This document shows, in pieces, positions 1 to 11,067 of a stretch of DNA of 64,000 nt. The DNA is taken from contig CM043962.1 of NCBI GenBank assembly GCA_014529385.2, positions 45,389,598 to 45,453,597 on the forward strand, in the 5' to 3' direction. The notes under the pieces were generated by a model, which did not search any database, was not told the DNA's origin, and worked only from the letters and a program-made list of their open reading frames with translations. The DNA is from Adiantum capillus-veneris (Eukaryota > Streptophyta > Polypodiopsida > Polypodiales > Pteridaceae). Within the stretch, counting starts at the first letter, position 1, and each line of letters starts with the position of its first letter. Position numbers and translations under genes: made by a program.

Positions 1-960
1 CTTTTGTGTGTTGTGCGGTCACATGTTTTCACATTGTACTCTGGTCTATGTGTTGATTCATCCTCAACATCAATCACAATCGATGGCCCTCGCTTTTGCC
101 GAACGGTTTCTCTGTCTCTTGCTAGAGGGTGCGAGTCTTATACATGGGTGTTCTAGATGTAGCCTCATTTTACTACTCTTATCACTTGTGTTGGATTAGA
201 GAAAACTCTTTCCTTGAGTCTTTCTCTAGATCAGCCTTATACATGGATGTTCCAGATATAGCTTCATTTACTACTCTTATCACTTGTGCTGGACTAGAGA
301 AAACTCTTTCCTTGAGTCTCTCTAGTGAAAGACCCTTTGCTATATGTTTACCTTGAGAGTAAGAAACTACCTTCGTGCTTTGTAGTATTGCATTTTTCAT
401 ATCTGAAGTACATGCGTCATACAATGAGAATTTTTTTTGAGCCCTTTGTCTGCAAGCAAGCTAACATGCTTGCTCTCGGCCAAGTTGGTTATTGGGGTGT
501 TTGCCCCATCAACACTTCTCTCTATTTCTTCCATGATGCTCCGTCAATGTGCAATATGCACCCCCCACCAAATCAACCAACAGTCCATTGTAGGGATGTT
601 TTTATCCATGGAATTTTCATTTCTCCACCATTGTCGAAGGAGACGAGACCAACTATAGCTGCCTCTTTAGAGGGGGCTAAACGCCAGTTTTTGCACATGT
701 TTGTGAGTGTGTGCCACCATGCTTTGGTTTCAATGAAAAAGGCAAGATCTCTCTCGATGTTGTAGAACATTGTCTTTACCACCATTGAACACAATGCAAG
801 CTGCATTCCAGTCTACTTGAGCTTTGTCCGTCATGAATCCATGGAAATTCGCTCTCTCACATCCATGACCCTCCATAACTTCATTTATGCATTACCAGAA
901 AATAATTTGTGCTTCCATGAAGCTCTTTCATCTCACAAGTTACAATAGTGATGAGATCTT
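1..960 (-). pseudogene. Decayed transposase-like gene fragment
   Basis: Read on the minus strand, this stretch gives broken but protein-like frames. From about 840 down there is a frame with the words KAQVDWNAA and QHRERSCLFH, ended by an in-frame TGA where a Trp codon would fit. From about 500 down there is NLAESKH, then YDACTSDMKNAILQSTK. From memory this order (DWNA, RERxCxFHW, NxAESxHAS, YDACxSDM) resembles MULE/SWIM-associated transposase-like proteins of plants; no search was possible. At least two stops and one frameshift in an A-run near 430 show it is dead. A ~97-base tandem duplication (137-330) lies inside it. The Copia-1 5' LTR begins about 130 bases to the right. It could instead be a decayed host gene. 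Confidence 0.35.
137..330. repeat. Two-copy ~97-bp tandem repeat
   Basis: The block running from CTTATACATGG through TCCTTGAGTCT occurs twice back to back with a few substitutions. It lies in the transposase-like remnant and disturbs its reading frame, so it probably arose by local duplication after the gene decayed. Confidence 0.8.
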
Positions 961-1086
961 GCATGCTACAACATAAAACATGCACATTGGTAAACATGTT
1001 GTTGGTTGTTTCTAAGATATGCCAAAATTCAAAAATATGTTCCTGAACAACAAACCTTGGATGGTAAACGTGGCATGCCATGGTCA

Positions 1087-1272
1087 AGTTATGTTTCAGG
1101 CCCTGTGGTCGGTTATGGCCAAGCGCCCACCCACTTGCTCTTATTAATTTGGTTATAATGTCAATAAGGAGTTGAGAGGTATTACTCTCAATAGCTCCAC
1201 CAAGTGTTGTGTTTCCTTCTTCTCCCCCTTCTCTCCTTCCCTCTCTTGCACTCACCTCTCCAAATATCCACA
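1087..1272 (+). repeat. Copia-1 5' LTR
   Basis: About 186 bp matching 6399-6594 and 6749-6937 along its length; shared words include CGGTTATGG, GAGTTGAGAGGTATTACTC and CTCCACCAAGTG. It ends CCACA two bases before the primer site. The first base has changed from the expected TG (AGTTATG here, TGTTAGG in the 3' LTR), consistent with age. Confidence 0.8.
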
Positions 1273-1274
1273 AG

Positions 1275-1286
1275 TGGTATCAAAGC
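1275..1286 (+). other. Copia-1 primer-binding site
   Basis: TGGTATCAAAGC lies two bases after the LTR. It matches the usual copia primer site TGGTATCAGAGC (complement of initiator tRNA-Met 3' end) with one mismatch. Confidence 0.8.
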
Positions 1287-1601
1287 TCAAGGAGCTCGTT
1301 GGCATCCCACGCTACCCTCGTGTGCAGGCCTCCAAGTCGAGCATGGAGTCTTGAGAGCTTGGTAAACTCTGTAGAATCGAAAAATCTTGGTAAACTCTGC
1401 AGAACCGAAAAAATAATTGGGATCTGCAGGCTGAAGTGAAATTGGCACCATGAGTAGTCGAGAGCAAGTCACAGGGAAAGAAAATTAAAATTTGAAGCTG
1501 CAAGAGTCGAGCAAAGCAAAACGGGTAGGAGCACCAGAACCGAATAGAGCAGAGAGAAAGTGAGCAGCTTTGGAAATTGGAACAGTGTGTGAATGTGTGT
1601 G

Positions 1602-1644
<43 letters not shown>

Positions 1645-2129
1645 TGCATCAAATTGTGAAGCGGGACAGCAATGAATTGAAGGCAGCCAGGAGCAACTCT
1701 CAGGTAGTAGATGAAAATCGAGGCTTATTGAGAAATTGGACAATAGACGAGCTGCACTGAGAATTGAAGCTGAGCTGCACTAAGCTGTAGACGATGAGCT
1801 GTGGACAAACTGCACTAAGAATTGAAGCTGAGCTGTGGACGAGCTGCACTGAGAATTGAAGATGAGCTGCATTGAGCATTGAAATTGAGTTGCAGGTAAT
1901 AACTTATAATTGGGCAAATCACCGAGCAAAAACACACACTCACACACCCCTCGTTTCCGTCGTTGACAGTATGCACAGCTTGCAATTCGCCATTTTGTAG
2001 AGAATTGAAGTTTTTTTTAAAAAAACTTTGACTTACACCTCGTAAGTGTGTGCAAGAACCTGCTCCCACCAATGCCCTCGACAACCTGGGGCTCCCGCTC
2101 ACACACACCCGAGAGGCAATAAGAGTGAG

Positions 2130-2176
<47 letters not shown>

Positions 2177-2292
2177 AGAGTTGTGAGAGAGAGAGAGAGC
2201 GAGCGTGAGTGTGTGTGTGAGAGAGAGAGACCAAGGATTTGCGACATCGAACATCCACGAATCGCTGCTCTGCACCGGCACCGACATTGGTG

Positions 2293-2336
<44 letters not shown>

Positions 2337-3498
2337 ACTTACTTTCTTGGTGCTCCGCATCTGTTCGGCACCGACGGTCCTTTCCCGGTTGGAGACATTC
2401 TCCCGGATGACTCTCTCATCAACCTCCACACCTTCGACCCAGCACCTCTGCTCGACGGTGGAGGCATGGCAACGACACCAGATTCGACTTTGATTTTCTT
2501 CTACGACATTTCCTGAGCACTCATAGCTCGGAGAGTGCTTCCGTCCAACGGTGGAAGGTGGCATCGACTTCACTTTTTGGGTATCGACTTCATTGATGAT
2601 CTACCGGCGATCTTTTGGCATGCACGGACAAGGTACCTCTATCATAGAGGAGTGATGCTCGGCATCTGATTAGAGCACATTTTCATCCGGTGGCAAAAAT
2701 CGTCACCGGCATTCCCATTCTACATTGACACGGAGGTTACAAGGGGCTTTTGAGTCCACATACACCAGTTTCTCTAGGTTTTCAGACACTTACAGGCACA
2801 ATGCTTTCTAGAAAATTTTGGCAAACATTTTGACAGCAATTTCTCTCTATGGATAGATGTGTTGATAGATGCATGTTATTTTTAGCACACCTAATGCTAT
2901 TGAGCTCTTTTGAGAGCTGATATCCCTGCAAGGATCCTTTTTTACTGCATGCAATTTGGCGTGAAACTTTGGCAATTTTTTGGTTTTTTCTGAGACTTCG
3001 TCCGAAAGAGCCCTTTTTGAGACTGTGGTTAGTTGTTTTTGAGTCTACTTTAGCCTTTGGAGGGTTGTTGCATGAGGTTTTCTTTGAGCTGGGGTATTCT
3101 CGAATGTTGAGATACCTTCAGTGATACATATAGTTGGAGCTCCCCTCTTACAGTACCTTCGCCATAGGATATGTATTCAAATTGTTTCTTTTGCTTAAGA
3201 CGTCGAGTTGGCAGTCACACGATAGTTGGTTTTGAGCAGTTTATGCCCAGTGATTGTTTTGAGCAGTTTCTGCGCTTACTTTTGTCCTGTTGGGTTTGAG
3301 AGTTTTCTCCCAGTACAGAGGAGACTCTGTCGGATTTTTCCTACGAGCCCATTTTATGCATTCTTGGCACATTTGGCTATTCTTACAAAGTGATTTTACT
3401 ACATTTGTTTTGATTTTTTGCTCTTGTTATGGGGGAAATTGTGCCGAAATTATCCTAGGAAATTTACCATAAAGTTTTTGGCCACATTCTCTTGAGTC
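1287..3498 (+). other. Copia-1 leader: no gene, several tandem repeats
   Basis: No credible coding frame. It contains a 2x ~32-bp repeat (CTTGGTAAACTCTG, 1360-1412), a (CA)n tract (1605-1645), degenerate copies of GAGCTGCACTGAGAATTGAAG (about 1748-1890), (GA)n tracts at 2133-2175 and 2296-2335, and unremarkable T-rich sequence from 2600 to the gag start. The open frames here are translated repeats. Confidence 0.7.
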
Positions 3499-4393
3499 AT
3501 GGCTACGAGTCGCACTTCCAAAAGAGGAGTACTACATCAAAAAGTTTGACGGCACAAACTTTGCCATTTGTGGCGGCAGCGTATGCAAGACGTTTTGATC
3601 AACAAAGGTTTGATAGCACCCTTGCGTATAAGAAGATAGAATGCGTACAGTGATGAACAGCGGGAAGACTTGAGTGAGCATGTTATGGCAACCATTCGCC
3701 TACACCTTAGTGAATCCATTTACTTTACCATAATGGATAAGACCAATGCCAAAGATTTATAGGATTCTCTATGTGTAGCATGGGATGGCAATAATGCTTC
3801 GAACAAGGTTTTCTTAATGAAGAAGCTTATGCACATGAATAAAAAAGAGGGCATTAATGTTAGTTCTCACTTGAACGAGCTCAACAACATCTTTTCACAG
3901 AATACTTCAAAGGGTCACAATTTTGGTAATGAAATGAAGGCCATTCTCTTTCTATGTTTGCTACCTTCATCATGGGATATCTTCAACATAGCCATAAGTA
4001 ATTTTGCACCTAATGGCAAGCTAGTTTTCAATGATGTTACTAGCATGTTTCTCACTGAGGAGATTCGACGTCAATCTCTTGATGCGAGTGGGCATGGTGA
4101 TGCGTATGTGGCTAGTGGGCAATCGTGACAAACAAAGACAGAGTGGTCGTAGTCGCGATCGTTCTCAAGATCGCAAACAACGTCGTAGCAAGAGTCGTGA
4201 CAAAGACATGAGAAATTTTGAGTGTTATTACTGCCATAAAAAGAGACACTTGAAGGGCAAAGAGAAAGCGAAGTCTGACAAACCTAAAAGCAGTGTGAAA
4301 ATTGAAGAGCCTAATAATGTGGTTGAGTCTCCAGTCATTGAATTCCAAGGTGTAAAAACCATAGCAATCCTTGACGATGGACGTGCCAAATGA
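3499..4393 (+). pseudogene. gag: Copia-1 gag remnant
   Basis: A copia gag (UBN2-type capsid) in several frames. An ATG at 3499 starts MATSRTSKR; the frame then shifts to KKFDGTNFAIC, the usual N-terminal gag signature, and continues through ATIRLHLSESIYF and SHLNELNNIFSQ (3817-4128). A stop at 4126 is followed by an Arg/Ser-rich stretch and a nucleocapsid knuckle in another frame (4031-4393). The knuckle reads CYYCHKKRHLKGK: C-X2-C-X4-H is present but the last Cys is lost. At least two frameshifts and two stops make it non-functional. Confidence 0.75.
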
Positions 4394-4444
4394 TGTGTTG
4401 ATTTTCACATTAGATTTGAGTCTTGATGCATTGTAGATGGAAAG

Positions 4445-6308
4445 ATGGGATATTGTCACTGGCACCCGAAATCTAAGAAGGTTATTCGTAGATCACAGGT
4501 GATATTCAATGAGTCTAAGATGCATAGAAAGCAAGTGAAAGACGTTGAGTATTGTAGATGTTGCCTCACCTCACTTACGTAGAATGTTGGACGTGCTAGT
4601 GATGCATCTTCCACTAGTACACACACACACATGTTGCTATAGAGAGAGCAGAATCTAGCAGTCATGCACTTCAAGATATACTCGTACATCTCGTGCACCT
4701 GAGCATTTTGAGCCAGGATTGGACTATTTGCTAGTCACTGACTGCAGTGAACCCACTTGCTACAAAGGAGCCATTCAAATGGACGATAGCGTGAAGTGGG
4801 AAGAGGCTATGCAATTTGAGTATAACTTGCTCTTAGCAAATGAAACTTGGGAACTGACAGAGTTACCAGTGGGTAAACAGGCCATGCAAATGGGTGTACA
4901 AGAAGAAGTATACCACGGATGATCCCAAGCCTAAGTATAAGGCTAGATTGGTTGCTAAAGGGTTCAAGAAAACAAAAGGCATGGATTTTGATGAAATCTT
5001 TTCTCTTGTGGTCAAGATGACTACATTGCATCTTGTGCTTGGTCTAGTAGCCATGAGGACATGGAATTGGTCCAAATGGATGTGAAGACAACATTTCTTC
5101 ATGGGGACCTTGAAGAGGACGTCTACATGAAATAGCCAGAAGTTTTTTCGATAAAGCTTAAGAAGCCAACACGGGCAGAACTGGTGTGTAGACTCAAGAA
5201 AGCTTTCTATGGTTTAAAGCAAGGCTCAAGGCAATGGTACATCAAGTTTGATAAGTACATTCAGTCCCAAGGTTACGTACAGAGCCAAGAGGATCACTGC
5301 TTGTACACAAGGAGGTTGAACGATGGTTCACTAATCATTCTGATTTTGTACATGGATGATATGCTCATAGCTAGGAAGTCAAAAGATGAAATTGCACTTC
5401 TCAAGGATGCCTTAAGCTAGAAGTTTTCTATGAAAGCTTTGGGTGATGCACATCACTTTCTTGGTATGCGTATCAAGAGAGATCACAAACGTGGTATACT
5501 TGAACTCTCATAGGAAGAGTATATTCACAGGGTCTTGCAATGTTTTAATATGCAAGGGAGAAAAGCATTGAGTACCCCAATGGCTGTATATGAAAAACTT
5601 AGCAAGCATGATTGTCCCAAATCGGATGTTGAAAAGGTAGAGATGGAAAAGGTGTCATATTCTTCGACAGTAGGCAGTCTCATGTTTGCCATGGTTAGCA
5701 CACGGCCATACACTACATATGCAGTGGGAGTGGTCAGCAGGTATATGGCAAATCCAGGCAGAAAGCATTGGGAAGTAGTGAAGCACATCTTGAGATGCAG
5801 CAATGGCTCAGCTACTGGCAAGTGCTTACACTTTGGGAGTAGTGATGCATCCATAGTTGGATACACTGATTTGGATTATGCGGGTTGTGTGGACACTAGG
5901 CGATCCACATATGGCTACATTTTCTTGTTCGTTGGAGCAGCAATTTCTTGGAGATCATGTCTCCAGAATTGCACTTCATCTTCCACCAGCGAGGTAGAGT
6001 ATATTGCAGCTTCCAATTCTGATAAGGAAGTTGTGTGGTTATCTCGTTTAGTGAGAGACCTTGGTATACACCAGACTCGAGTGCTACATTGTGAGAGTCA
6101 GAGTGCCATTGCATCAGCAAAGAACCCTGTGTTTCACTCCAAGTCCAAGCACATAGAGGTCAGGTATCATGTGGTATGGGATATTTTGGCTAGCAAACGC
6201 ATTGAGATAGTCAAAGTTAACATGGATAAAAACCCAACGGATGCTCTAAAGAAGATCTTAGCCTCAGAGCGGTTCACACATTGCATAGAGATTATGGGCG
6301 TAGGGTGA
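4445..6308 (+). pseudogene. pol: Copia-1 pol remnant (RT and RNase H only)
   Basis: Begins with the linker that normally follows integrase (HPKSKKVIRRSQVIFNE, about 4466-4515), so protease and the integrase core are deleted. Reverse transcriptase follows in pieces: KARLVAKGF and a frameshift near 4893; FYGLKQGSRQWY and the catalytic YMDDM box (5184-5420); then stops at about 5134, 5418 and 5512. The last frame (5535-6308, 257 aa) is a long open copia RNase H with the motifs VGSLMFAMVSTRP, YAGCVDTRRSTYGY and KHIEVRYH. The catalytic DD is intact, but the interruptions prevent a working enzyme. Confidence 0.8.
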
Positions 6309-6983
6309 AGTTCTGGTCATGCTTCATGTTTGTAAAATTGTACATAATAGCCCATACATTCTTTAACCACTTGGGTCCTGTTGACCTTCAAGTGAGATTG
6401 TTAGGTTTCAGGCCTCGTGGCCGGTTATGGTCAGGCGCTCGTCCACTTACTCTTATTCGTTTTGTTATAAGGTCAATATGGAGTTGAGAGGTATTACTCT
6501 CAATAGCTCCACCAAGTGACATGTCTCCTTCTTCTCCCTCTTCTCTCCTTTCCTCTCTTGTACTCACCTCTCCGAATCTCCATAGGTTACCCAATCCACC
6601 ACTCGGTGAGTGTGATCAAACTACACCCAAGCATAGAGATTATGGGCGTAGGGTGAATCTATGGTCATGCTTCATGTTTGTACAATTGTAAATAATAGCC
6701 CATACATTCTTTAGCTACTTGGGCCACGTTGGCCTTCAAGTGAAAGATTGTTAGGTTTTAGGCCTCATGGCCGGTTATGGTTGGTGGGCGCCGGTCCATT
6801 TACTCTTATTCGTTTGGTTACATTGTCAATAAGGAGTTGAGAGGTATCACTCTCAATAGCTCCACCAAGTGATGTGTCTCCTTACTCTCCCCCTTCTCTC
6901 CTTCCCTCTCTTGCACTCATCTCTTCGAATCTCCATAGGTCACCCAATCCACCTCTCGGTGAGTGTGATCAAACTGCACCCAA
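6283..6983 (+). repeat. Tandem duplication of Copia-1 3' end with its LTR
   Basis: 6283-6630 and 6631-6983 are near-identical direct repeats. Each begins GCATAGAGATTATGGGCGTAG (the last codons of the RNase H frame), then polypurine tract, LTR (6399-6594; 6749-6937) and ~45 bp of flank ending CACCCAA. Because flanking DNA is inside the unit, the duplication happened after insertion. Confidence 0.85.
6399..6594 (+). repeat. Copia-1 3' LTR (first copy)
   Basis: Starts TGTTAGGTTTCAGG just after a purine-rich AAGTGAGAT (polypurine tract) and ends CCATA. It matches the 5' LTR throughout and the second copy at 6749-6937 even more closely. Confidence 0.8.
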
Positions 6984-7117
6984 GCGTGTCGAACATCTCC
7001 AAGTCCATTTCGTCGCATTCAATTAAACATATTCAATTTAGATGCAAGATCAAATGTATACATCTTGAACACAAAGTACCGCTTCACTTCTGCTCATTGC
7101 CCATGCCCTACACCCCC

Positions 7118-7169
<52 letters not shown>

Positions 7170-7174
7170 ACTCA

Positions 7175-7206
<32 letters not shown>

Positions 7207-7235
7207 TGTATCTCTCTCTTACACACACACACACA

Positions 7236-7287
<52 letters not shown>

Positions 7288-7505
7288 CCAATGCAGCCGT
7301 TTTTTCACCTAGTAGATAGCAGTTCACTCTTTTGATCATAACTTCTTCATCCGAACTCCGATTTGGGTGATGTATAGCCTCAATCAAAGTGCATGATGCC
7401 CTATGCATTGATGTAAAGACAAGAAATTTCAAAGTTATGGAAGGCATTTTTGTAATAGCATTTCTGAAGTGAACAAGTTGACTCTCATCTCTTATTTTAC
7501 ATACA
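6984..7505. other. Spacer with (CT)n/(CA)n arrays, no gene
   Basis: Holds long (CT)n tracts (about 7122-7190 and 7239-7284) separated by short (CA)n runs, then ~200 bp without recognisable content. Frames such as SLSLSL are translated arrays. The LINE ORF1 fragment starts at its right edge. Confidence 0.7.
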
Positions 7506-7891
7506 ACGTCTTCCGGCACTCACAAGGGTTCTTCTTCTTCAACAAGGTCCACAACCATTGTGGAAAATGATCCAAAATCTCCTAAGTATGGAGATAGCAA
7601 CACAACCATCCAACCAACGACATCGAAAACCATGATTATGGCATACTTGGTATCTGCAAGAGATTGTAAACAAACAAGGTGAAGACTTACGTGCACTTGC
7701 AATGGAGAATGGCACAAAAAGGGTACTTGTGGTTGAGAATGAGGATCTCAAGAGGACACTTGAGATGCAAACAACACGTTTGATGCAACTTGAAGAGGAA
7801 GTCAAGGAATGTAAACGCTCTCTTGTAGACTTGAATGCTTTGAAGGAGCGCATGAGCAAAGTAGAGCATGACTATGTATTGAAAGAGAAGT
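7506..7891 (+). pseudogene. LINE ORF1 fragment fused to Copia-2
   Basis: Nucleotide and peptide match to the N-terminal coiled-coil part of the LINE-A ORF1 (17495-18436), in opposite orientation. Shared words include ALAMENGT, VLVVENE, LEMQTTRLM and KERMSKVE. The match begins near the equivalent of the ORF1 start (ACTCRCAAGGGT) and stops after HVLKE/YVLKE. One frame (7702-7893, 63 aa) is still open. It has no RNA-binding domain and no LINE 3' tail, so it was captured rather than inserted as a normal LINE copy. The next bases are copia gag, so this replaces the gag N-terminus of Copia-2. Confidence 0.75.
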
Positions 7892-8172
7892 AATTTGATG
7901 CATTATGCACATTGCTGTTGCAAGAGTCACTTTCCAGAAAAAACAGGACTAGACAGCGTGCAGTTGAACAGGCTTTTATTGCTTCTCAAAGAAAGGGTGG
8001 TAACAGCAATGCAACCACTTCTTATGGTTATGATATGAGTGGAAAAACTTCTGTCCCTAATGCTTCTGCTAGCAGCACTTCGTCAGGCAATTCTGATGAC
8101 AAGGAAAAAAAGAAGATGTGTTGCCATTATTGTAAAGCTAATGATCACTTGATCAAGTCGTGTCCTAAGTGA
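7892..8172 (+). pseudogene. gag: Copia-2 gag C-terminus
   Basis: Starts in the gag sequence FDALCTLLLQESLSRKNRT and ends with a canonical knuckle CCHYCKANDHLIKSC (C-X2-C-X4-H-X4-C) before a TGA at 8170. In intact copia elements gag continues into protease; here the next frame starts at 8169. The capsid part is missing upstream. Confidence 0.8.
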
Positions 8173-9480
8173 AGGCCAAAGAGGCTAAGAAGAAAGAGGG
8201 TGGTTCCACTACAAATGCTGGTTCCACTACAAATGCAGCCATTGTTGAGTATTCTGTGAAAGGAAACTGTAATGTTGATGTTGATGCAGAATGGGCTTTT
8301 AGCGCAGAGTGCACTTACAATCCTGCTCTCCATGATGCATGCTTGTCAGTTGCTGTAGATTCACATGTGTGGTATTTCAACAGTGGTGCTACAAAGCACA
8401 TTACCTCACATCATGAATAGTTCACCTCTCTCAAGTCTGTCCCTCATGGGAATTCTGTCACTTGTGCCAACAATGCCTCTTATCGAGTTCAGGGACTTGG
8501 AAAGATTGTGCTTACTGCTGCTAATGGCAGTTCTTTCACACTTGTTGATGCACTTTATGTACCTGGGATCAAGAAGAATCTCTTGTCTATATCCGTACTT
8601 GCTAGACCTGGACTTGTAGTCAAATTTGTGGATCATAGATGTACAATTCATGATCTCAGTTTTGGTGATGAAATTGTTGCATCTGGCCTCTTGTACCGTG
8701 GGCTGTATAAGCTCACTTTGTATGACAAGTGTGGACAAAATTTTGCAAATGCTGTTGCAAATTCAAGGGCTATTTCATATGCAAAACTTTGGCATGCACG
8801 TTTTGGTCATCAAAATTTTGCTAGTTTGTTGCGTTTGCAGAAAATCTGATATGGTTGCTTCTTTACCACCTCTTGAAGCACCTGTCAAACATGTTTGTGA
8901 AGGCTGTATTTTGGGTAAGATGCAGTGTTCTAAGTTTCCAAAGGATACTTCAGTTCGGGCCACATGCAGGTTGCAGCTTGTGCATAGTGATGTTTGTGGG
9001 TCCATGCAAACTCCATCCTTGGGCAATTACCTTTACTTCATGACTTTCATTGATGATTACTCTAGGCATCCATGGGTATTTCTGCTTAAAGCGAAGTCCA
9101 AATTTTTTTTGCGCTTCAAACAATTTCTGGCTATGGCTGAAAATGTCTCGAAATGTACTATGGGCACCCTCCGTTCTGATCGAGGGGGGGGAGTATATGT
9201 CTCATGAATTCAATGCATTTCTGGCTAGTCATGGGATAAAACACCAATGTAGAGTGCCTTATACACCTCAACAAAATGGTGTTGCTGAGAGGAAAAACAG
9301 GTCACTGACGGAAATGGCACGATGTATGGTCAAAAGACAAGCTTTGCAACATTCTTTTTGGCTTGAGGCCATCATGTGTGCCACTTATGTACTTAACGGG
9401 TGTCCTACAAAAACTTTGCAGTCTATTACTCCATATGAAGCATGGCATGATAGAAAGCCTTCTATTGAGCACATGCGTGT
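8169..9480 (+). pseudogene. pol: Copia-2 protease and integrase remnant
   Basis: Protease active site is NSGATKH (DSGA expected, so the catalytic Asp is lost), about 8380. GAG-pre-integrase motif is LWHARFGHQNF, then a stop at 8847. The integrase core has VHSDVCG, FIDDYSRH, the LRSDRGG region with a frameshift in the G-run at 9184-9191, and PQQNGVAERKNR. The Asp, Asp and Glu positions can be seen across frames. The stretch ends at ~9480 in PSIEHMRV, where the integrase C-terminus and linker are deleted and RT follows immediately. Confidence 0.8.
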
Positions 9481-9483
9481 GCC

Positions 9484-10967
9484 ATGCAATCAGAATATGA
9501 TGCACTTATAGAAAATGACACATGGACTTTATGTGATTTTCCTCCTGGAAAAAAGGCCATTGGTACGAAGTGGGTTTACAAGTTGAAACGCAAGCCGGAT
9601 GGGGAGATCGATCGCCATAAGGCTCGACTTGTTGCAAAGGGTTATGCACAGCAAAAAGGCATAGATTATGAAGAGACTTTTGCTCCCACTATCGTATGAC
9701 TACTGTGCGTTTTCTATGTGCATTGGCACCTCATTTGGGTTGGGATGTATATCAATCAGACATTGTTACTGCTTTCTTGAATGGTGACATATTTGAGGAA
9801 GTTTATGTAACGCAGCCTCGCGGTTTTGTAATAAAAGGAAAAGTGGACAAAGTGTGCAGATGTAAGAAGGCTTTGTATGGGTTGAAGCAATCTCCTCGTG
9901 CTTGGTATGAGAAAGCTGACACTCATTTGGAACGAGGCTTTCATAACAGTCCAACAGAAAGCACATTGTATGTAAAGCGTGAGGGTGATGTACTTCTCAT
10001 TGTGGTTCTTTATGTCAATGATTTGCTGATCACTGGACCAAATGAGAGACATATTTCTGAATTTAAGGCTAATTTGACTGCTACTTTCAAGATGAAAAAT
10101 TTGGGGCTGTTGCATCACTACTTGGGTATACAGTTTAAGCAGTGTGATGGTGGTATTGCCTTGTGTCAGAAAAGTTACATAGAGACATTGCTATGTAAGT
10201 TTGGACTTGAGGATTGCAAACCTATTGCCACTCCCATGGAAACAGGTTTGAAGTTGAGTCTACATGATGCTGGCGATCCTGCTGATGTCACTCTTTACGA
10301 AACTGTTTTTGGCTGCCTCATTTATGTATGCAACACGAGGCCGGATATTCAGTTTGTAGTGTCATAGGTCATCAGATTTATGCATAGCCCAGGGTCTAAG
10401 CATTGGCAGGCTGTCAAGAGGAATTTCCGCTACCTTACTGGCACTTTACATCTTGGCTTGTTTTACTCGAAGGGGGGATCATTGCCACCAGACTTACATG
10501 CTTTTTTGGACTCAGATTGGGCTGGTTGTTTTGACACGTGAGTGTCCACAAGTGGTTTTTGTTTCATGCTTGGCAGTTCATGTATATCATGGTTGAGCAA
10601 GAAGCAACCTACTGAGGCCACTTCAAGTTGTGAGGCTAAGTACATGGCAGTCTTCACAGCTACGATTGAGTGTATATGGCTCAGATGCCTTATGGCTGAT
10701 TTGGTTGTTGGACAGGACATTGCCAACACTATCTACATTGACAGTCAGATCTCATTGGCAATTGCAAAGAACCTAGTTTTTCATGCTCGCACAAAGCACA
10801 TTGAGGTGCGTTACCACTATGTCAGGGAGAGGCTCTCAGCAGGAGAGATCAGCTTGGATTATGTGCCAACACAGGACAACCTTGCAGATCTTTTCACAAA
10901 GGCATTGTCTCATGAGAAGCTTGAAGCTTTCTGCAAAGCTTTGGGCTTGCTCCCCTTTGTGGACTAA
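9484..10967 (+). pseudogene. pol: Copia-2 reverse transcriptase and RNase H remnant
   Basis: RT opens with [26 protein letters not shown] and [12 protein letters not shown], then a stop at 9697. It resumes as 9696-10367 with ALYGLKQSPRAWY. The catalytic box reads YVNDL rather than YVDDL, so one catalytic Asp is changed to Asn. A stop at 10365 and another near 10540 interrupt the route to RNase H (10542-10967: STSGFCFMLG, SSCEAKYMA, KHIEVRYHYVRE, and a proper C-terminal stop). Frames are long compared with Copia-1, so this copy is probably younger. Confidence 0.85.
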
Positions 10968-11033
10968 TCGTGTCCTCATGGCGGCATGGAACTTCCCTTT
11001 ACACATGTGCCAGCTCTCATTCACCGCATCACT

Positions 11034-11067
11034 CCAGGGGAGATTTGTTACCATATACATGTTGTAG
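11034..11067 (+). repeat. Copia-2 polypurine tract and 3' LTR stub
   Basis: CCAGGGGAGATT followed by TGTTACCATATACATGTTG. The first 22 bp equal the start of the Copia-3b LTR (51548 reading left on the minus strand). After 11067 the match stops, so the LTR is truncated. Confidence 0.7.

Larger units (their letters stand above)
1087..6594 (+). mobile_element. Copia-1: degenerate Ty1/copia retrotransposon
   Basis: Two ~190-bp LTRs (1087-1272 and 6399-6594) bracket a tRNA-Met-type primer site (1275-1286), a ~2.2-kb non-coding leader, a broken gag (about 3499-4393) and a pol that retains only the post-integrase linker, reverse transcriptase and RNase H (4445-6308). The order gag, RT, RNase H and the primer site place it in Ty1/copia. 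Protease and the integrase core are missing: gag runs straight into the peptide that normally follows integrase. Several stops and frameshifts make it non-autonomous. The 3' end, including the LTR, is duplicated in tandem (6631-6983). I found no clear target duplication. That the long leader belongs to the same insertion is inferred. Confidence 0.75.
7892..11067 (+). mobile_element. Copia-2: degenerate Ty1/copia retrotransposon
   Basis: Ordered domains are gag C-terminus with knuckle, protease, integrase, RT, RNase H, polypurine tract and the first 22 bp of a 3' LTR. The LTR start (TGTTACCATATACATGTTG) is the same as in Copia-3b, so Copia-2 and the Copia-3 derivatives are one family and Copia-2 is the copy that still shows pol. 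The 5' LTR, leader and gag N-terminus are absent, replaced by a LINE ORF1 fragment. Stops, a frameshift, an internal deletion at ~9480 and a lost catalytic residue show that it is dead. Confidence 0.8.

Noticed and set aside
2017-2573. Open frames of SLSLSL, RERERE, CVCVCV or THTHTH type here and at 7065-7312, 13657-14046, 18306-19055, 27220-27594, 27639-28187, 33835-34446, 46307-46771, 51477-51916 and elsewhere
   Set aside because: They are dinucleotide arrays read in frame; such arrays have no stop codons on either strand. The peptide ends are not conserved between array copies.
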